DNA of 64,000 nt, taken from the NCBI RefSeq assembly GCF_015277735.1, contig NZ_JADHDA010000001.1, forward strand, positions 496,001-560,000, given 5' to 3'. The translations under genes were made by a program, and so were the position numbers. This DNA is from Psychrobacter sp. NG254 (GTDB lineage: Bacteria > Pseudomonadota > Gammaproteobacteria > Pseudomonadales > Moraxellaceae). The notes under the pieces were generated by a model that made no database searches, had not been told where the DNA came from, and saw only the letters and a program-made list of their open reading frames with translations. Below, in pieces: positions 8,818 through 16,853 of this stretch. Numbering within the stretch: the first letter of the stretch is position 1; every line of letters starts with the position of its first letter.

Positions 8818-9612
8818 TTAAAAATGAAATTTTACCAATGCACTAGGGGCGCTTTGATTTACGCCATCAACACCGTATTTATTTTTCCAATAGCTATACT
8901 CCATACCGACCTCTAAGCGATTATCAATACCGAGTACGTCTTGAAGATTGTACTTAATTTGCGGATTGATATGAATATTGTCTTCAATATCATCGTTATT
9001 GAATGAATAATCGATAAAGCCATCCACGACAAAATTATTGCGCTCCCAACCATAGGTTAAGGTGATTTGTTGATCATCATCCGTATTGTCATTAAAGGCA
9101 TGATATAGCGTCGCGGAAGCAAACGTCGTTCCTGGAATAGGGACATTTAAATCTGCACCAATACCAACCAGATAGTTATCTTGGTCAAAGCCAGTACTGT
9201 TTGAACCAAATTCATAGGTGGCGGCTAAATTAACCTGTTTGATAAAACTGTCATCGAAAGTGGCTATCTTGAATGTGGGAGACAGCTCGCCATAAGTTTC
9301 TCTAAATCTATTATTTTCAATATTGTCGGCACCTTGATTTCGATCGACAAAGAAAAACACGCCACCCCAGTCGTGTGCAGAGACATGTTCTAATGTAACA
9401 GTCGTCAGCTCTCCATCTTCTACGAGGTCATAATCACCGCCGTAAAGTACGGAGACACTGGTATCGGTAAAAAAGGTCTTCGCCTGAATGCTAGACATAC
9501 TTCCTAAAGCCGCGATAGCAACGGCCGCCATAGACAGTGGTCTCATAAAAGACGGTTTTTGGTTGGATGGGTTAGTATGACTAGGGAGGCTTGTGAGTAA
9601 ATTAGAATGCAA
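8818..9612 (-). CDS. Tsx/OmpK-like nucleoside-specific outer-membrane channel
   Basis: A 264-residue outer-membrane beta-barrel of the Tsx/OmpK family. It has a signal peptide ending near SSIQA-KT, then the family opening FFTDTSVSVLYGGDY and HVSAHDWGGVFFFVD. Alternating strand patterns run to a C-terminal Phe (LVKFHF) as needed for barrel assembly. The chosen start is TTG, because AAGGAGT sits 6 nt before it; that gives an unusually long n-region. An ATG at 9546 (MRPLSMAAVAI) is the alternative but has no ribosome site. Placement inside the purine locus fits uptake of nucleosides or purines, though no RutR-like site was found in front of it. Confidence 0.8.
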   Translation of the reverse strand: MHSNLLTSLPSHTNPSNQKPSFMRPLSMAAVAIAALGSMSSIQAKTFFTDTSVSVLYGGDYDLVEDGELTTVTLEHVSAHDWGGVFFFVDRNQGADNIENNRFRETYGELSPTFKIATFDDSFIKQVNLAATYEFGSNSTGFDQDNYLVGIGADLNVPIPGTTFASATLYHAFNDNTDDDQQITLTYGWERNNFVVDGFIDYSFNNDDIEDNIHINPQIKYNLQDVLGIDNRLEVGMEYSYWKNKYGVDGVNQSAPSALVKFHF

Positions 9613-10106
9613 AATATGACTCCTTCATATAAAATTGATTGTTGGTTATCCTAAAACTGCATCATCGATCATTTATAACAATGGGATTTTATCTTTTACC
9701 AAAAATCATGATTGCTGGTTGGTAAACATACTCTTAATGCGTGTTTTTCTGAATAATGGTTGGTTAATAGTATTTGAGTGCCCACTACTAAAGAGTATTC
9801 AAGAACCATGCCACAAACCATTTATACTGCTATCAACGTCAAAGCTTATTGGGTTTTAGGGATGATTTCTTGGATTTTAGGGCAGTTATCTATTGATTTT
9901 GGTACAAAGTAAGCAAAATAGCCCTTGATACTTCTCAAATGCGAAAGCCAACTTTCGTATATGTAAATGCACATAGAAAACAACGCTTTTTCAAGCGTCA
10001 GAGGTGCTATAGAGGCACCAAAATAGGTATCTGTATGCCCCAAATTGGGTCGCCTGACTGGTTTTGATCAATTGATAGGCATATTATTTAAAAACCAAAT
10101 GGATAT
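9613..10106. other. gene-poor stretch with small stem-loops
   Basis: No recognisable gene. The minus strand is open from 10043 to 9846 (65 codons, ending NCPKIQEIIPKTQ), but I do not recognise it and it has no strong ribosome site; it may be a remnant. Within it lie short hairpins: CGAAAG-CCAA-CTTTCG at 9942-9957 (extendable to 9939-9960), ACGCTT-TTTC-AAGCGT at 9983-9998, GGTGC...GCACC at 10003-10019, and CCCAAATTGGG at 10039-10049. Possibly a degenerate mobile element or structured RNA. Confidence 0.35.
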
Positions 10107-10139
10107 AAAAAAGCCAGCTAATAGAGGTTAGCTGGCTTT
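10107..10139 (-). terminator. terminator of the urate-degradation operon
   Basis: AAAGCCAGCTAA pairs with TTAGCTGGCTTT around a six-base loop and is followed on the minus strand by six T residues, 39 bp beyond the allA stop codon. Confidence 0.9.
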
Positions 10140-10177
10140 AAGTTCGTACATATTTAATGTCACTATTTTCTAACTGG

Positions 10178-10708
10178 TTAGCTTTGTTCGCCTTCTAACT
10201 CGATACGCACATGCCAGTCAGTGATGTCGATCTCATGACAGTTGTTACCCTCGCCATTGATACGATCAATAACTAGGAAATCACTGTCACGCCCGAGAGC
10301 GAGTAGAGGGTGATGCCAGACATTGGCATCGTACTGCACGCCTTGGTGGGACTTGGCATAAAACACGGCCAAATCGTCAGCAGACTGTGGCGGCTGACCG
10401 GCTTTGGCAACGACGACGACATAGTCTTGACCCTCCATAGATACAAACGCCTGTGTTCCAAGCGGATGGTATTCCATGACCGAGAGCGCAATCAGATTCT
10501 CACGTTTCTTGGCCCGAAAGATACTCATGCCAACTGAGCCACCGTCTAGTTTACTTTCGGCAAGTGCATGATGGCGAACCGCATAGCCATTATTGATCTC
10601 ATACGTATTGTCAGCGGTTTGCTGATCAATACTATAGCGCTCGATGACCGAGCCATAGGGGGCAAAGTTTGCCTTGGTCAAAGGCTTGGCTGTTAGAGCA
10701 ACTCCCAT
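10178..10708 (-). CDS. allA: ureidoglycolate lyase
   Basis: A 176-residue cupin-fold enzyme that splits ureidoglycolate into glyoxylate and urea, the last step of the encoded pathway. Family features include [10 protein letters not shown] near the N-terminus, [33 protein letters not shown] and [10 protein letters not shown]. Its ATG overlaps the allantoicase stop as TAATG (one shared base), so the two are translationally coupled. It is last in the minus-strand operon and is followed by a terminator. No urease or glyoxylate-processing gene is in the window. Confidence 0.93.
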   Translation of the reverse strand: MGVALTAKPLTKANFAPYGSVIERYSIDQQTADNTYEINNGYAVRHHALAESKLDGGSVGMSIFRAKKRENLIALSVMEYHPLGTQAFVSMEGQDYVVVVAKAGQPPQSADDLAVFYAKSHQGVQYDANVWHHPLLALGRDSDFLVIDRINGEGNNCHEIDITDWHVRIELEGEQS

Positions 10709-11832
10709 TACTTTGCCTCTTTACTATCAATGTCAGTACCAGTGTCAACCTCAGCAATCCTGCCATACACGCGTACACGGCTGATGCCGCCATCTGGGAA
10801 GATATTGACCCGAATATGAGTAACGGGTTTATTAAGTTGAAGCTTGTCTTTACCAAAGTGATGAATGTCATCAGCATTGGTTTTTTGTGGCTCAAGCAAG
10901 GTCTCCCAAAACATACTCTGAGTCACTAAGGTTTGCTCTGGTGTATTTGGTGAGTATACGGCTTGAATTGAGACTTTATCAGGGTAGTTGCCTTTAAAGT
11001 GAGCAGTATCTATCTCGATGGAATCAACGATACCTGCTTGACCTAGGGCGATAATGCACCAGTCATTGCCTGGCTCACGGCGACGACGAGTCTCCCAACC
11101 ATCGCCCATGTTAGGCGCTTTAGTCGGTAGCAATAAGTTACTAGCCGCACCAAAATGCGCATCGTTACTGGCAATTGCGCGACCACCATTTAATGCGCCC
11201 GCTAAGTCAAGTGTCTCATCTTGTGTATTTAGGCTCGCATCAAGTTGAATATCACCATAGACACGTAGTCGGGCAACGCCGCCATCTGGATAAATGTTTA
11301 AACGAATATGGGTTACCGTTTGCACATGATCAATCTCGACAAGCTCATGATTGTGCCCATTCAATGGGGTCATACCCACTAGCGCCTGCCAGTTTTTATT
11401 ATCCCAGTCTTCTTTGCTTAGACTAGTAAGTTCAGCTTCATCTTGCTGCAGTAGCTCGGGCGCGTACAAGGCATCGACACTGGCTGAAGAGGGAAAGTTA
11501 CCCGTAAAGTGACTGGTATCAATATCGAGACCAGCTATTTTGGTTGGGCGAGCAAGCTGGATAACTAAATAATCGTAACCCAAGTGGCGCTTGCGACGAG
11601 TTTCCCAGCCGTCCATCCACTTACCGTTGTCATCGAACTTACCAACCACAAAGATAGGCGCATCAGGATTTAAGATACGGCTTTTATCCGCAAAAAAGTC
11701 ATCGGTGGCGAACAGGGATTTTGCGCCCAAACGACTGTCGGCGACGTTTGATTTTTTGGTAAATGCTGGCAGGGTATCAGGTAGATTGTTTGCGGAGATA
11801 ATTTGTCCAGCTTCTGAAGTGTTTTGACTCAC
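10708..11832 (-). CDS. alc: allantoicase
   Basis: A 374-residue enzyme that hydrolyses allantoate to ureidoglycolate and urea. It shows the family's internal duplication: two beta-sandwich repeats with matching motifs, [14 protein letters not shown] in the first and [14 protein letters not shown] in the second, followed by [12 protein letters not shown] and [12 protein letters not shown]. Both repeats carry [13 protein letters not shown] / [13 protein letters not shown] and then RVYG. The start is GTG preceded by AAAAGGA with 7-nt spacing. It lies between puuE (119-bp gap) and allA (overlap). Confidence 0.95.
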   Translation of the reverse strand: MSQNTSEAGQIISANNLPDTLPAFTKKSNVADSRLGAKSLFATDDFFADKSRILNPDAPIFVVGKFDDNGKWMDGWETRRKRHLGYDYLVIQLARPTKIAGLDIDTSHFTGNFPSSASVDALYAPELLQQDEAELTSLSKEDWDNKNWQALVGMTPLNGHNHELVEIDHVQTVTHIRLNIYPDGGVARLRVYGDIQLDASLNTQDETLDLAGALNGGRAIASNDAHFGAASNLLLPTKAPNMGDGWETRRRREPGNDWCIIALGQAGIVDSIEIDTAHFKGNYPDKVSIQAVYSPNTPEQTLVTQSMFWETLLEPQKTNADDIHHFGKDKLQLNKPVTHIRVNIFPDGGISRVRVYGRIAEVDTGTDIDSKEAK

Positions 11833-11951
11833 AATGATTCCTTTTTAATAACGGTGTGTGTTGATAGTGTGGGTGCTATCTTATTTATTAATCTATGCCA
11901 ATTCGTACGCGCTTAGCTAAGTAGAACGAGTGCTATGACGATAGCCTAAGC

Positions 11952-12950
11952 TTACATCCAGTTAGCAGTGTTGTCTGACGTAGCAGGATGGTTTTCGTAC
12001 CAGTGTTTAGCGATATCATCACGGCGGCATATCCATACGTCGGGCTTATTCGTGATATATTGCAAAAACTGCTTTAGCGCTTTGATACGTCCTGCACGCC
12101 CAATAATGCGGCAATGCAAGCCAATGGTCAGCATTTTAGGGGTATGTGCGCCTTCTTCGTATAAGGTGTCAAAGCTGTCTTTGAGATACTGATAAAATGG
12201 TTCAGCGTGGGTGAATCCTGGGCTAGAAGAAAAACGCATGTCATTGGTCTCGAGGCTATAAGGTATGACCAAATGCGGCTTGCGCGTGATGACTTTGCTC
12301 TCTTGAACATTGCCCTCTTGAACCTTTACATTGAGCCAGTAGGGCAGCTCATCCCCGTATGAGTCAGAGTCATAGGTGTAGCCGCCTTGCTCGACGACCA
12401 GCTCGCGAGTATTTGGACTATCACGTCCTGTATACCAGCCGAGAGGCTGTCCGCCGAGCATGCGCTCAAATATCTGGGTGGCACAGCGAATGTGCTCACG
12501 TTCCGTCTCACGGTACATGTCCTGATAGGTAATCCAGCGAAGACCATGACTGGCAATCTCGTGACCATTTTCTAGCACACGCTCGATAATATGTGGTGTT
12601 TTTTCGGCGGCGGCAGCACAGGTAAACGTGGTGATTGGCACGCCATACTCTTTAAAGACATCCAGCACACGCCACACGCCGACACGGCTCCCGTATTCAA
12701 ATGCAGACTCGATCGACTGATGCCGGTTGTTAAATGAGGGGGTGCCTAAGATATCTGATAAAAAGCGCTCTGATTGTCCATCGCCATGCATGACGCTGTT
12801 TTCTGCCCCTTCTTCGATATTTAGCACAAACTGTACTGCGATTTTTGCGCCACCTGGCCAGTTTGCTTTTGGTGGATTATCACCGTAGCCTTTTAGGTCA
12901 CGAGGATAGGTGCTCATATCAAAGTCGCTGGTAATTTTTCGAGTCATCAT
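11952..12950 (-). CDS. puuE: allantoinase, PuuE type (polysaccharide-deacetylase fold)
   Basis: A 332-residue metal-independent type of allantoinase related to NodB polysaccharide deacetylases rather than to the zinc amidohydrolase AllB. It opens the allantoin ring to allantoate. Recognisable pieces are YPRDLKGYGDNPP at the N-terminus, NIEEGAENSV, TTFTCAAAAEKTP, NGHEIASHGLRWI, GWYTGRDSPNTR and YDSDSYGDELPYW. AGGAA precedes the ATG by about 8 nt. It sits 36 bp after puuD in the urate operon, which supports allantoin rather than a polysaccharide as substrate. Confidence 0.94.
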   Translation of the reverse strand: MMTRKITSDFDMSTYPRDLKGYGDNPPKANWPGGAKIAVQFVLNIEEGAENSVMHGDGQSERFLSDILGTPSFNNRHQSIESAFEYGSRVGVWRVLDVFKEYGVPITTFTCAAAAEKTPHIIERVLENGHEIASHGLRWITYQDMYRETEREHIRCATQIFERMLGGQPLGWYTGRDSPNTRELVVEQGGYTYDSDSYGDELPYWLNVKVQEGNVQESKVITRKPHLVIPYSLETNDMRFSSSPGFTHAEPFYQYLKDSFDTLYEEGAHTPKMLTIGLHCRIIGRAGRIKALKQFLQYITNKPDVWICRRDDIAKHWYENHPATSDNTANWM

Positions 12951-12986
12951 TCATGTTCCTATAAAGTAGTGCTGTCGGCTGATCAG

Positions 12987-14333
12987 TTAAAGCGACGATG
13001 CGTATGCCACGAGCTGCTGACGCTCTGCATCCGTCAATTGAGTAATATTACCAAGCGGCATATAGCCAGTTTGTACCGCAGTGACGATTTTCGCTTTATG
13101 TATTTTTAGGTCTTCTGGTGTCTGCAAAATGATACCAGCTGGCGGTGCGACAAAGCCTTGTTGCGTTGGCTGCACCGCATGACAGGTGCTACAGCGCGTA
13201 TGTACGACATCCATCATCGTGTCATCTGCTGACGCGCTCACTGGTACGGCTTCAGCAGTGGCAGTATCATTACTCACACTGTTATTAGAATTGGTATTAG
13301 CATTAGTCACGGTATCAGAGGTGCTTGTATCAGTAGTCGCATTTGTAGTTGGCGGCGTGCTATCAGTCGTTGTAGGCACTACTGCGGCAGTAGCAGGCAT
13401 TGCAGTTGCTGGCTCAATCGGCTCAGGTCGCATCCAGATAATCAACAATACGGTTAATATGGCTGGGATGACCAAGTAGCGTGGTTTTTTATGACCCAAA
13501 TGCTTTTGGTTAAAGTAATGACGGGCAGTTGCGGTGATGATACCGACGAAGACCAATACCAACCAGCCTTGCTCATGAGCATACATCATTGGGTAGTGGT
13601 TGCTGATCATGGTAAAGATGAGTGGTAGGGTAAAATAGTTATTCATCAGTGAGCGGTTCTTAGCTTGTAATGCCAATTCAGCCACTTCTTTACCGGGCTT
13701 TTCGCCGCGCCGCACACAGTCAACGAGTGCGCGCTGAGCAGGCATAATACCGAAGAATACGTTACCTACCATCACCGTGCCCAAGATAGCACCGATATGA
13801 ATAAACGAGGCGCGATCACTAAACAGCTGATAAGAACCCCAGCTCGCGATGACCAGTAAGATAAAGATCAGCGTACTAAAGATAAACGCGTTTTTACCCA
13901 AATGACTGCGCACGATAACTTCATAAATGAAGTAACTACCAAACAAGAAAAGCAAGCTGGTGGCGATGGCACCGATACTAGTAAAAGGTACTTTGCTTGG
14001 GTCGATCAGGTAGGCAGTTGCATTGGCATAATAGACGATAGACATCATCGCCGCACCCGTCAGCCAAGTAGTATAAGCTTCCCACTTAAACCAATGTAGC
14101 GTCTTTGGCATTTCTTCTGGTTCGAGTTTGTATTTGGCAATCTCATAAAACCCGCCGCCATGGACGGCCCAAAGATCACCTGAGATACCTTTGTCTGTTT
14201 TCCACTGGGGCGGTTTGCGTAGGCTCAGATCTAGCCACACAAAATAAAACGATGCACCAATCCATGCGACTCCAGCGATAACATGGAACCAGCGGAAAAA
14301 CAAACTTAACCATTCAAGAAGATAGGCGCCCAT
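12987..14333 (-). CDS. puuD: membrane urate hydroxylase PuuD with cytochrome c domain
   Basis: A 448-residue inner-membrane urate hydroxylase that converts urate to 5-hydroxyisourate, passing electrons to the respiratory chain instead of making peroxide. The N-terminal ~305 residues hold about eight membrane helices, beginning WLSLFFRWFHVIAGVAWIG, with GDLWAVHGGGFYE typical of the family. A Thr/Ser/Asn/Ala-rich linker of about 75 residues leads to a monohaem cytochrome c domain with CSTCH (381-385) and the probable distal ligand Met425 (YMPLGN). AAAGGA lies 10 nt before the ATG. Downstream of uraH, upstream of puuE. Confidence 0.94.
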   Translation of the reverse strand: MGAYLLEWLSLFFRWFHVIAGVAWIGASFYFVWLDLSLRKPPQWKTDKGISGDLWAVHGGGFYEIAKYKLEPEEMPKTLHWFKWEAYTTWLTGAAMMSIVYYANATAYLIDPSKVPFTSIGAIATSLLFLFGSYFIYEVIVRSHLGKNAFIFSTLIFILLVIASWGSYQLFSDRASFIHIGAILGTVMVGNVFFGIMPAQRALVDCVRRGEKPGKEVAELALQAKNRSLMNNYFTLPLIFTMISNHYPMMYAHEQGWLVLVFVGIITATARHYFNQKHLGHKKPRYLVIPAILTVLLIIWMRPEPIEPATAMPATAAVVPTTTDSTPPTTNATTDTSTSDTVTNANTNSNNSVSNDTATAEAVPVSASADDTMMDVVHTRCSTCHAVQPTQQGFVAPPAGIILQTPEDLKIHKAKIVTAVQTGYMPLGNITQLTDAERQQLVAYASSL

Positions 14334-14538
14334 GCGGTAAATGTCCTTTAATATACGATGTCTTAATAGAATCTCTTGGTAATGTCTTTTAATGAGGTGT
14401 ACTGATAAGCTGTGCTGATAACGGGCAACGATTTTTGCTGAGTGTCATTCAAGTACTCGATATGCTCATGACGTCAGCACACTTATATTTGTATTTTCAT
14501 GATAAAAATGCGCACCAAAAATACAGCCTGTTACGAGC

Positions 14539-14907
14539 CTATGAGCCGCGATAAGTACTATAACCATGCGCACTAAGCAGGAGTGGTACGTGATAATGAC
14601 TGGCATCGTTTACCACAAAGTCGATGACCACTTGCGGATAAAACGCTGTCAGCTGCTGAGCATCAAAATAAGACTGAGTATCAAAGGTCACGGTATAGCG
14701 CCCGATATCTAGCTGACGTTCAATGCTATCGATGGCTATATCAAATTGCCAAGCATCTGGTGTGACACGGCCATCACCATTGGTTGTACCGCGCGCCAAT
14801 AGTATGGTGACACCATTGTCTTGTACACGGTGCAAGGTAACGGCGATATCTGAGGCAGGCTTACCAAGATGAGTGTCTAAGATATGTGACGATAAGGTGG
14901 CAGACAT
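14539..14907 (-). CDS. uraH: 5-hydroxyisourate hydrolase
   Basis: A 122-residue transthyretin-related protein that hydrolyses 5-hydroxyisourate, the product of PuuD, to OHCU. It starts LSSHILDTHLGKPA, which includes the conserved His. It contains FYPQVVIDFVVND and ends with the signature tetrapeptide YRGS. There is no signal peptide, so it acts in the cytosol. A good ribosome site (AAGGAAG) lies 5 nt before the ATG. It is 65 bp after uraD; 205 bp without a gene separate it from puuD. Confidence 0.95.
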   Translation of the reverse strand: MSATLSSHILDTHLGKPASDIAVTLHRVQDNGVTILLARGTTNGDGRVTPDAWQFDIAIDSIERQLDIGRYTVTFDTQSYFDAQQLTAFYPQVVIDFVVNDASHYHVPLLLSAHGYSTYRGS

Positions 14908-14972
14908 GAGGCTTCCTTTGTATTCGTGAAAAATATAAATAGGGTGAAAATGTTAGTCTAACTCTGCGACTA

Positions 14973-15506
14973 CTATTTGGTTGTCGAAGCATTACCTAGC
15001 AATTTATTTAAACGTAAACGCGTAATTTTATTCTGTTCGGCCGCTGCATTGGCAAGCTCTGTAGCACGATCATCAGGCAGGCGTGCTAGCAGTAGATCAA
15101 GCATTTGCTGCGCGCTTTTGCCTGTCGCAAAGACAATAAAAATAAAACCAAATTTATCAAGATAGTCTTGATTGCCTTTGGCAAGTGCTTCGAGTACATC
15201 GTCTGCTGCATTGTTAGCGCCAGATTGCTCATGTGCGGCGCTACTTTGCGTATTGCGATACTTCTCTTTTAAAGACGCCACATTACCGATTTGTGGATGC
15301 CCATCAAATGCTTCTAGTAAATTGGCGTCATCAGTTTGCACTTCCTGCCAGATAGCATCGCTACTTGCTAGGAGTGCATCAACGTCTATAAAGGGGCGAG
15401 CGTCTGACAACTTATTCGCCCAAGCGCTACTGGTACAACAGCCTAAGAGTTGTGTGACAGCGACTTCTTGAGATAAATCGTTAAATTGCGCTAAGGTTAA
15501 GCTCAC
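14973..15506 (-). CDS. uraD: OHCU decarboxylase
   Basis: A 177-residue 2-oxo-4-hydroxy-4-carboxy-5-ureidoimidazoline decarboxylase giving S-allantoin. The conserved FDGHPQIGN segment with the catalytic His is present, as is the FGFIFIVFATGKSA segment and ATELANAAAEQNKITRLRLNKLL near the C-terminus. The start is GTG with an excellent AGGAGGT site. It is the first gene of the minus-strand operon, transcribed away from the TetR gene across a shared operator at 15842. Confidence 0.94.
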   Translation of the reverse strand: MSLTLAQFNDLSQEVAVTQLLGCCTSSAWANKLSDARPFIDVDALLASSDAIWQEVQTDDANLLEAFDGHPQIGNVASLKEKYRNTQSSAAHEQSGANNAADDVLEALAKGNQDYLDKFGFIFIVFATGKSAQQMLDLLLARLPDDRATELANAAAEQNKITRLRLNKLLGNASTTK

Positions 15507-15985
15507 GATGACCTCCTTTTTTAATATGACAACCCATTATGTGTATTGGGAAATAAATCGTTAGTAGTGGTTTATACCTTGCGGTTATTCGCATAAACTT
15601 GACAGTATCCATCACAGGTTTTAATAGCTGCATAGGGTTTCCGTCTTTTGTCTTGTATTTTTTAGTCAACATAAAAATGTCAGTGGTACTCGACGTCGAC
15701 TGGTAAGCTTTCTGCTGATAATGACCTGACAATACAAAACAGACTGGCTGAGGAAACACTGATATTTTAGCGACAAAACTGACAGACCAATCTCGTTTGA
15801 ATGGTAATGTGATTGCTTTATAGCTACCATTCTGCTAAAACCTGACTAATTGGTCAACTGTTTTATCAGAAATATTTTTATTGGGTACAGTATGTTGCGA
15901 AAATCTGTTTACTTAACCATGAATAGACCAAGGAATATAGCGACTATGTTGTCGACCCTGACACTCGGAGTGAAATACCACTGCT
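15507..15985. other. divergent regulatory region between uraD and the TetR gene
   Basis: About 480 bp without a gene, carrying the operator and divergent promoters near 15829-15878. The uraD side leaves a leader of roughly 310 nt, in which I see no recognisable riboswitch. Confidence 0.5.
15829..15878. promoter_or_regulatory. RutR-like operator overlapping divergent promoters
   Basis: CTGACTAATTGGTCAA (15842-15857) has half-sites close to the RutR consensus. On the plus strand, -35 TTGGTC (15850-15855) and -10 TATTTT (15873-15878) are 17 bp apart and face the regulator gene. On the minus strand, -35 TTGACC (15857-15852) and -10 CAGAAT (15834-15829) are also 17 bp apart and face uraD. Both -35 boxes lie inside the operator, so one bound dimer could repress both directions, giving autoregulation. 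Confidence 0.65.
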
Positions 15986-16651
15986 ATGACACAAAATAAT
16001 GAGAAAGAAGACATGCTTACTGCTGAGACGCCCTTGCATCGTAGTCAACAAGACACGCGTGCATATAATCAAGCGTTGATACTGGCCGCGGCCGAAGAGG
16101 AGTTTGTGCTCCAAAGCTATCGTGGCGCGACGATGCAGGGCATTGCCGATAGAGCAGGGTTGCCCAAAGCCAATGTTCACTATTATTTTAAAAACAAAAA
16201 GAATCTCTATATGGCGGTGCTGCGCTCGATCATTCAAGAATGGAATGAAGGCTTGGTGACCATGACAGTGGATAGTGATCCAAAAACAGTCATTGAAAAA
16301 TTTGTCCGTACCAAGCTCCATCAAGCCTTTGTCAATCCGAGTCGTCATAAGCTGTTTGCCATTGAAGTGATTGGCGGTGCGCCGCACTTGCATGAATTTA
16401 TGTCAACGACAATGAAAGATTGGGTCAACGATAAAGCGCAAGTAATGAAAGAGTGGCATAAACAAGGCAAGATTGGGATTACTGATCCCCTGCAACTATT
16501 GATTTTGATATGGGCGACGACCCAGCGTTATGCGGAGTTTGAGATCGAAATTGTTGGCTTGATGGATAAAACGGCTTATGATGCAGAGGATGAAGCGCGC
16601 GCTGCAGATTTTTTAGTGCCCTTTATTTTACGAGGCTGCGGACTTGAGTGA
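15986..16651 (+). CDS. RutR-type TetR family regulator
   Basis: A 221-residue TetR-family repressor. The N-terminal helix-turn-helix reads MQGIADRAGLPKANVHYYF and is followed by KNKKNLYMAVL. The C-terminal ligand domain resembles E. coli RutR: KLFAIEVIGGAPHLHEF, a VMKEWHKQGKI segment and LLILIWATTQRYAEFE. RutR senses uracil or thymine; here the neighbours make a purine intermediate such as urate or xanthine the likelier ligand, which is inference. It is divergent from uraD across a RutR-like operator, with matching operators before xdhA and the permease. The ribosome site is weak and the start could differ slightly. Confidence 0.85.
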   Translation: MTQNNEKEDMLTAETPLHRSQQDTRAYNQALILAAAEEEFVLQSYRGATMQGIADRAGLPKANVHYYFKNKKNLYMAVLRSIIQEWNEGLVTMTVDSDPKTVIEKFVRTKLHQAFVNPSRHKLFAIEVIGGAPHLHEFMSTTMKDWVNDKAQVMKEWHKQGKIGITDPLQLLILIWATTQRYAEFEIEIVGLMDKTAYDAEDEARAADFLVPFILRGCGLE

Positions 16652-16668
16652 TGACAGAATCTCTATGA

Positions 16669-16775
16669 TATAGTTGATTCAGTCTAAAAGAGAGTCAAGG
16701 CAACCGAGCGCAGATGTAACTGTGATACCTCAGATGAGGTTAACGCTGTCACTCTTTTATAGAGGAGTGACTATA
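16669..16775 (+). repeat. 107-bp interspersed inverted-repeat element, copy A
   Basis: This element begins TATAGTTGATTC and ends GGAGTGACTATA, with imperfect terminal inverted repeats continuing into TCTAAAAGAG / CTCTTTTATA. Its interior (GATGTAACTGTGATAC, GAGGTTAACGCTGTCA) recurs in opposite orientation at 36678-36784, where the element has exactly the same length. It carries no open frame. It resembles a miniature inverted-repeat element or REP-like unit placed after the TetR gene. Confidence 0.75.
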
Positions 16776-16777
16776 AT

Positions 16778-16820
16778 AAGCGAGGTGCATAGATTGACTC
16801 TATTGAACCTCGCTTGCTTT
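16778..16820 (+). terminator. terminator after the TetR gene
   Basis: AAGCGAGGT pairs with ACCTCGCTT, with an inner ATAGA/TCTAT stem, then GCTTTT. It directly abuts the repeat element. The minus-strand T content is poorer, so it mainly serves the plus strand. Confidence 0.7.
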
Positions 16821-16853
16821 TAAATACTGATAACTGCTGCTAGATATTCAGTG

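Noticed and set aside
9635..9859. 74-codon plus-strand frame upstream of the Tsx-like gene
   Set aside because: No ribosome site, unusual composition, and it overlaps the region with hairpins; no recognisable domain.
10052..10070. CTGACTGGTTTTGATCAA as a further RutR-like operator
   Set aside because: Half-sites do not match in spacing or sequence, and no start lies appropriately downstream.
13186..13479. 97-codon plus-strand frame antisense to the puuD linker
   Set aside because: An open antisense frame is expected opposite Thr/Ser/Ala-rich codons; no start signals and no domain.
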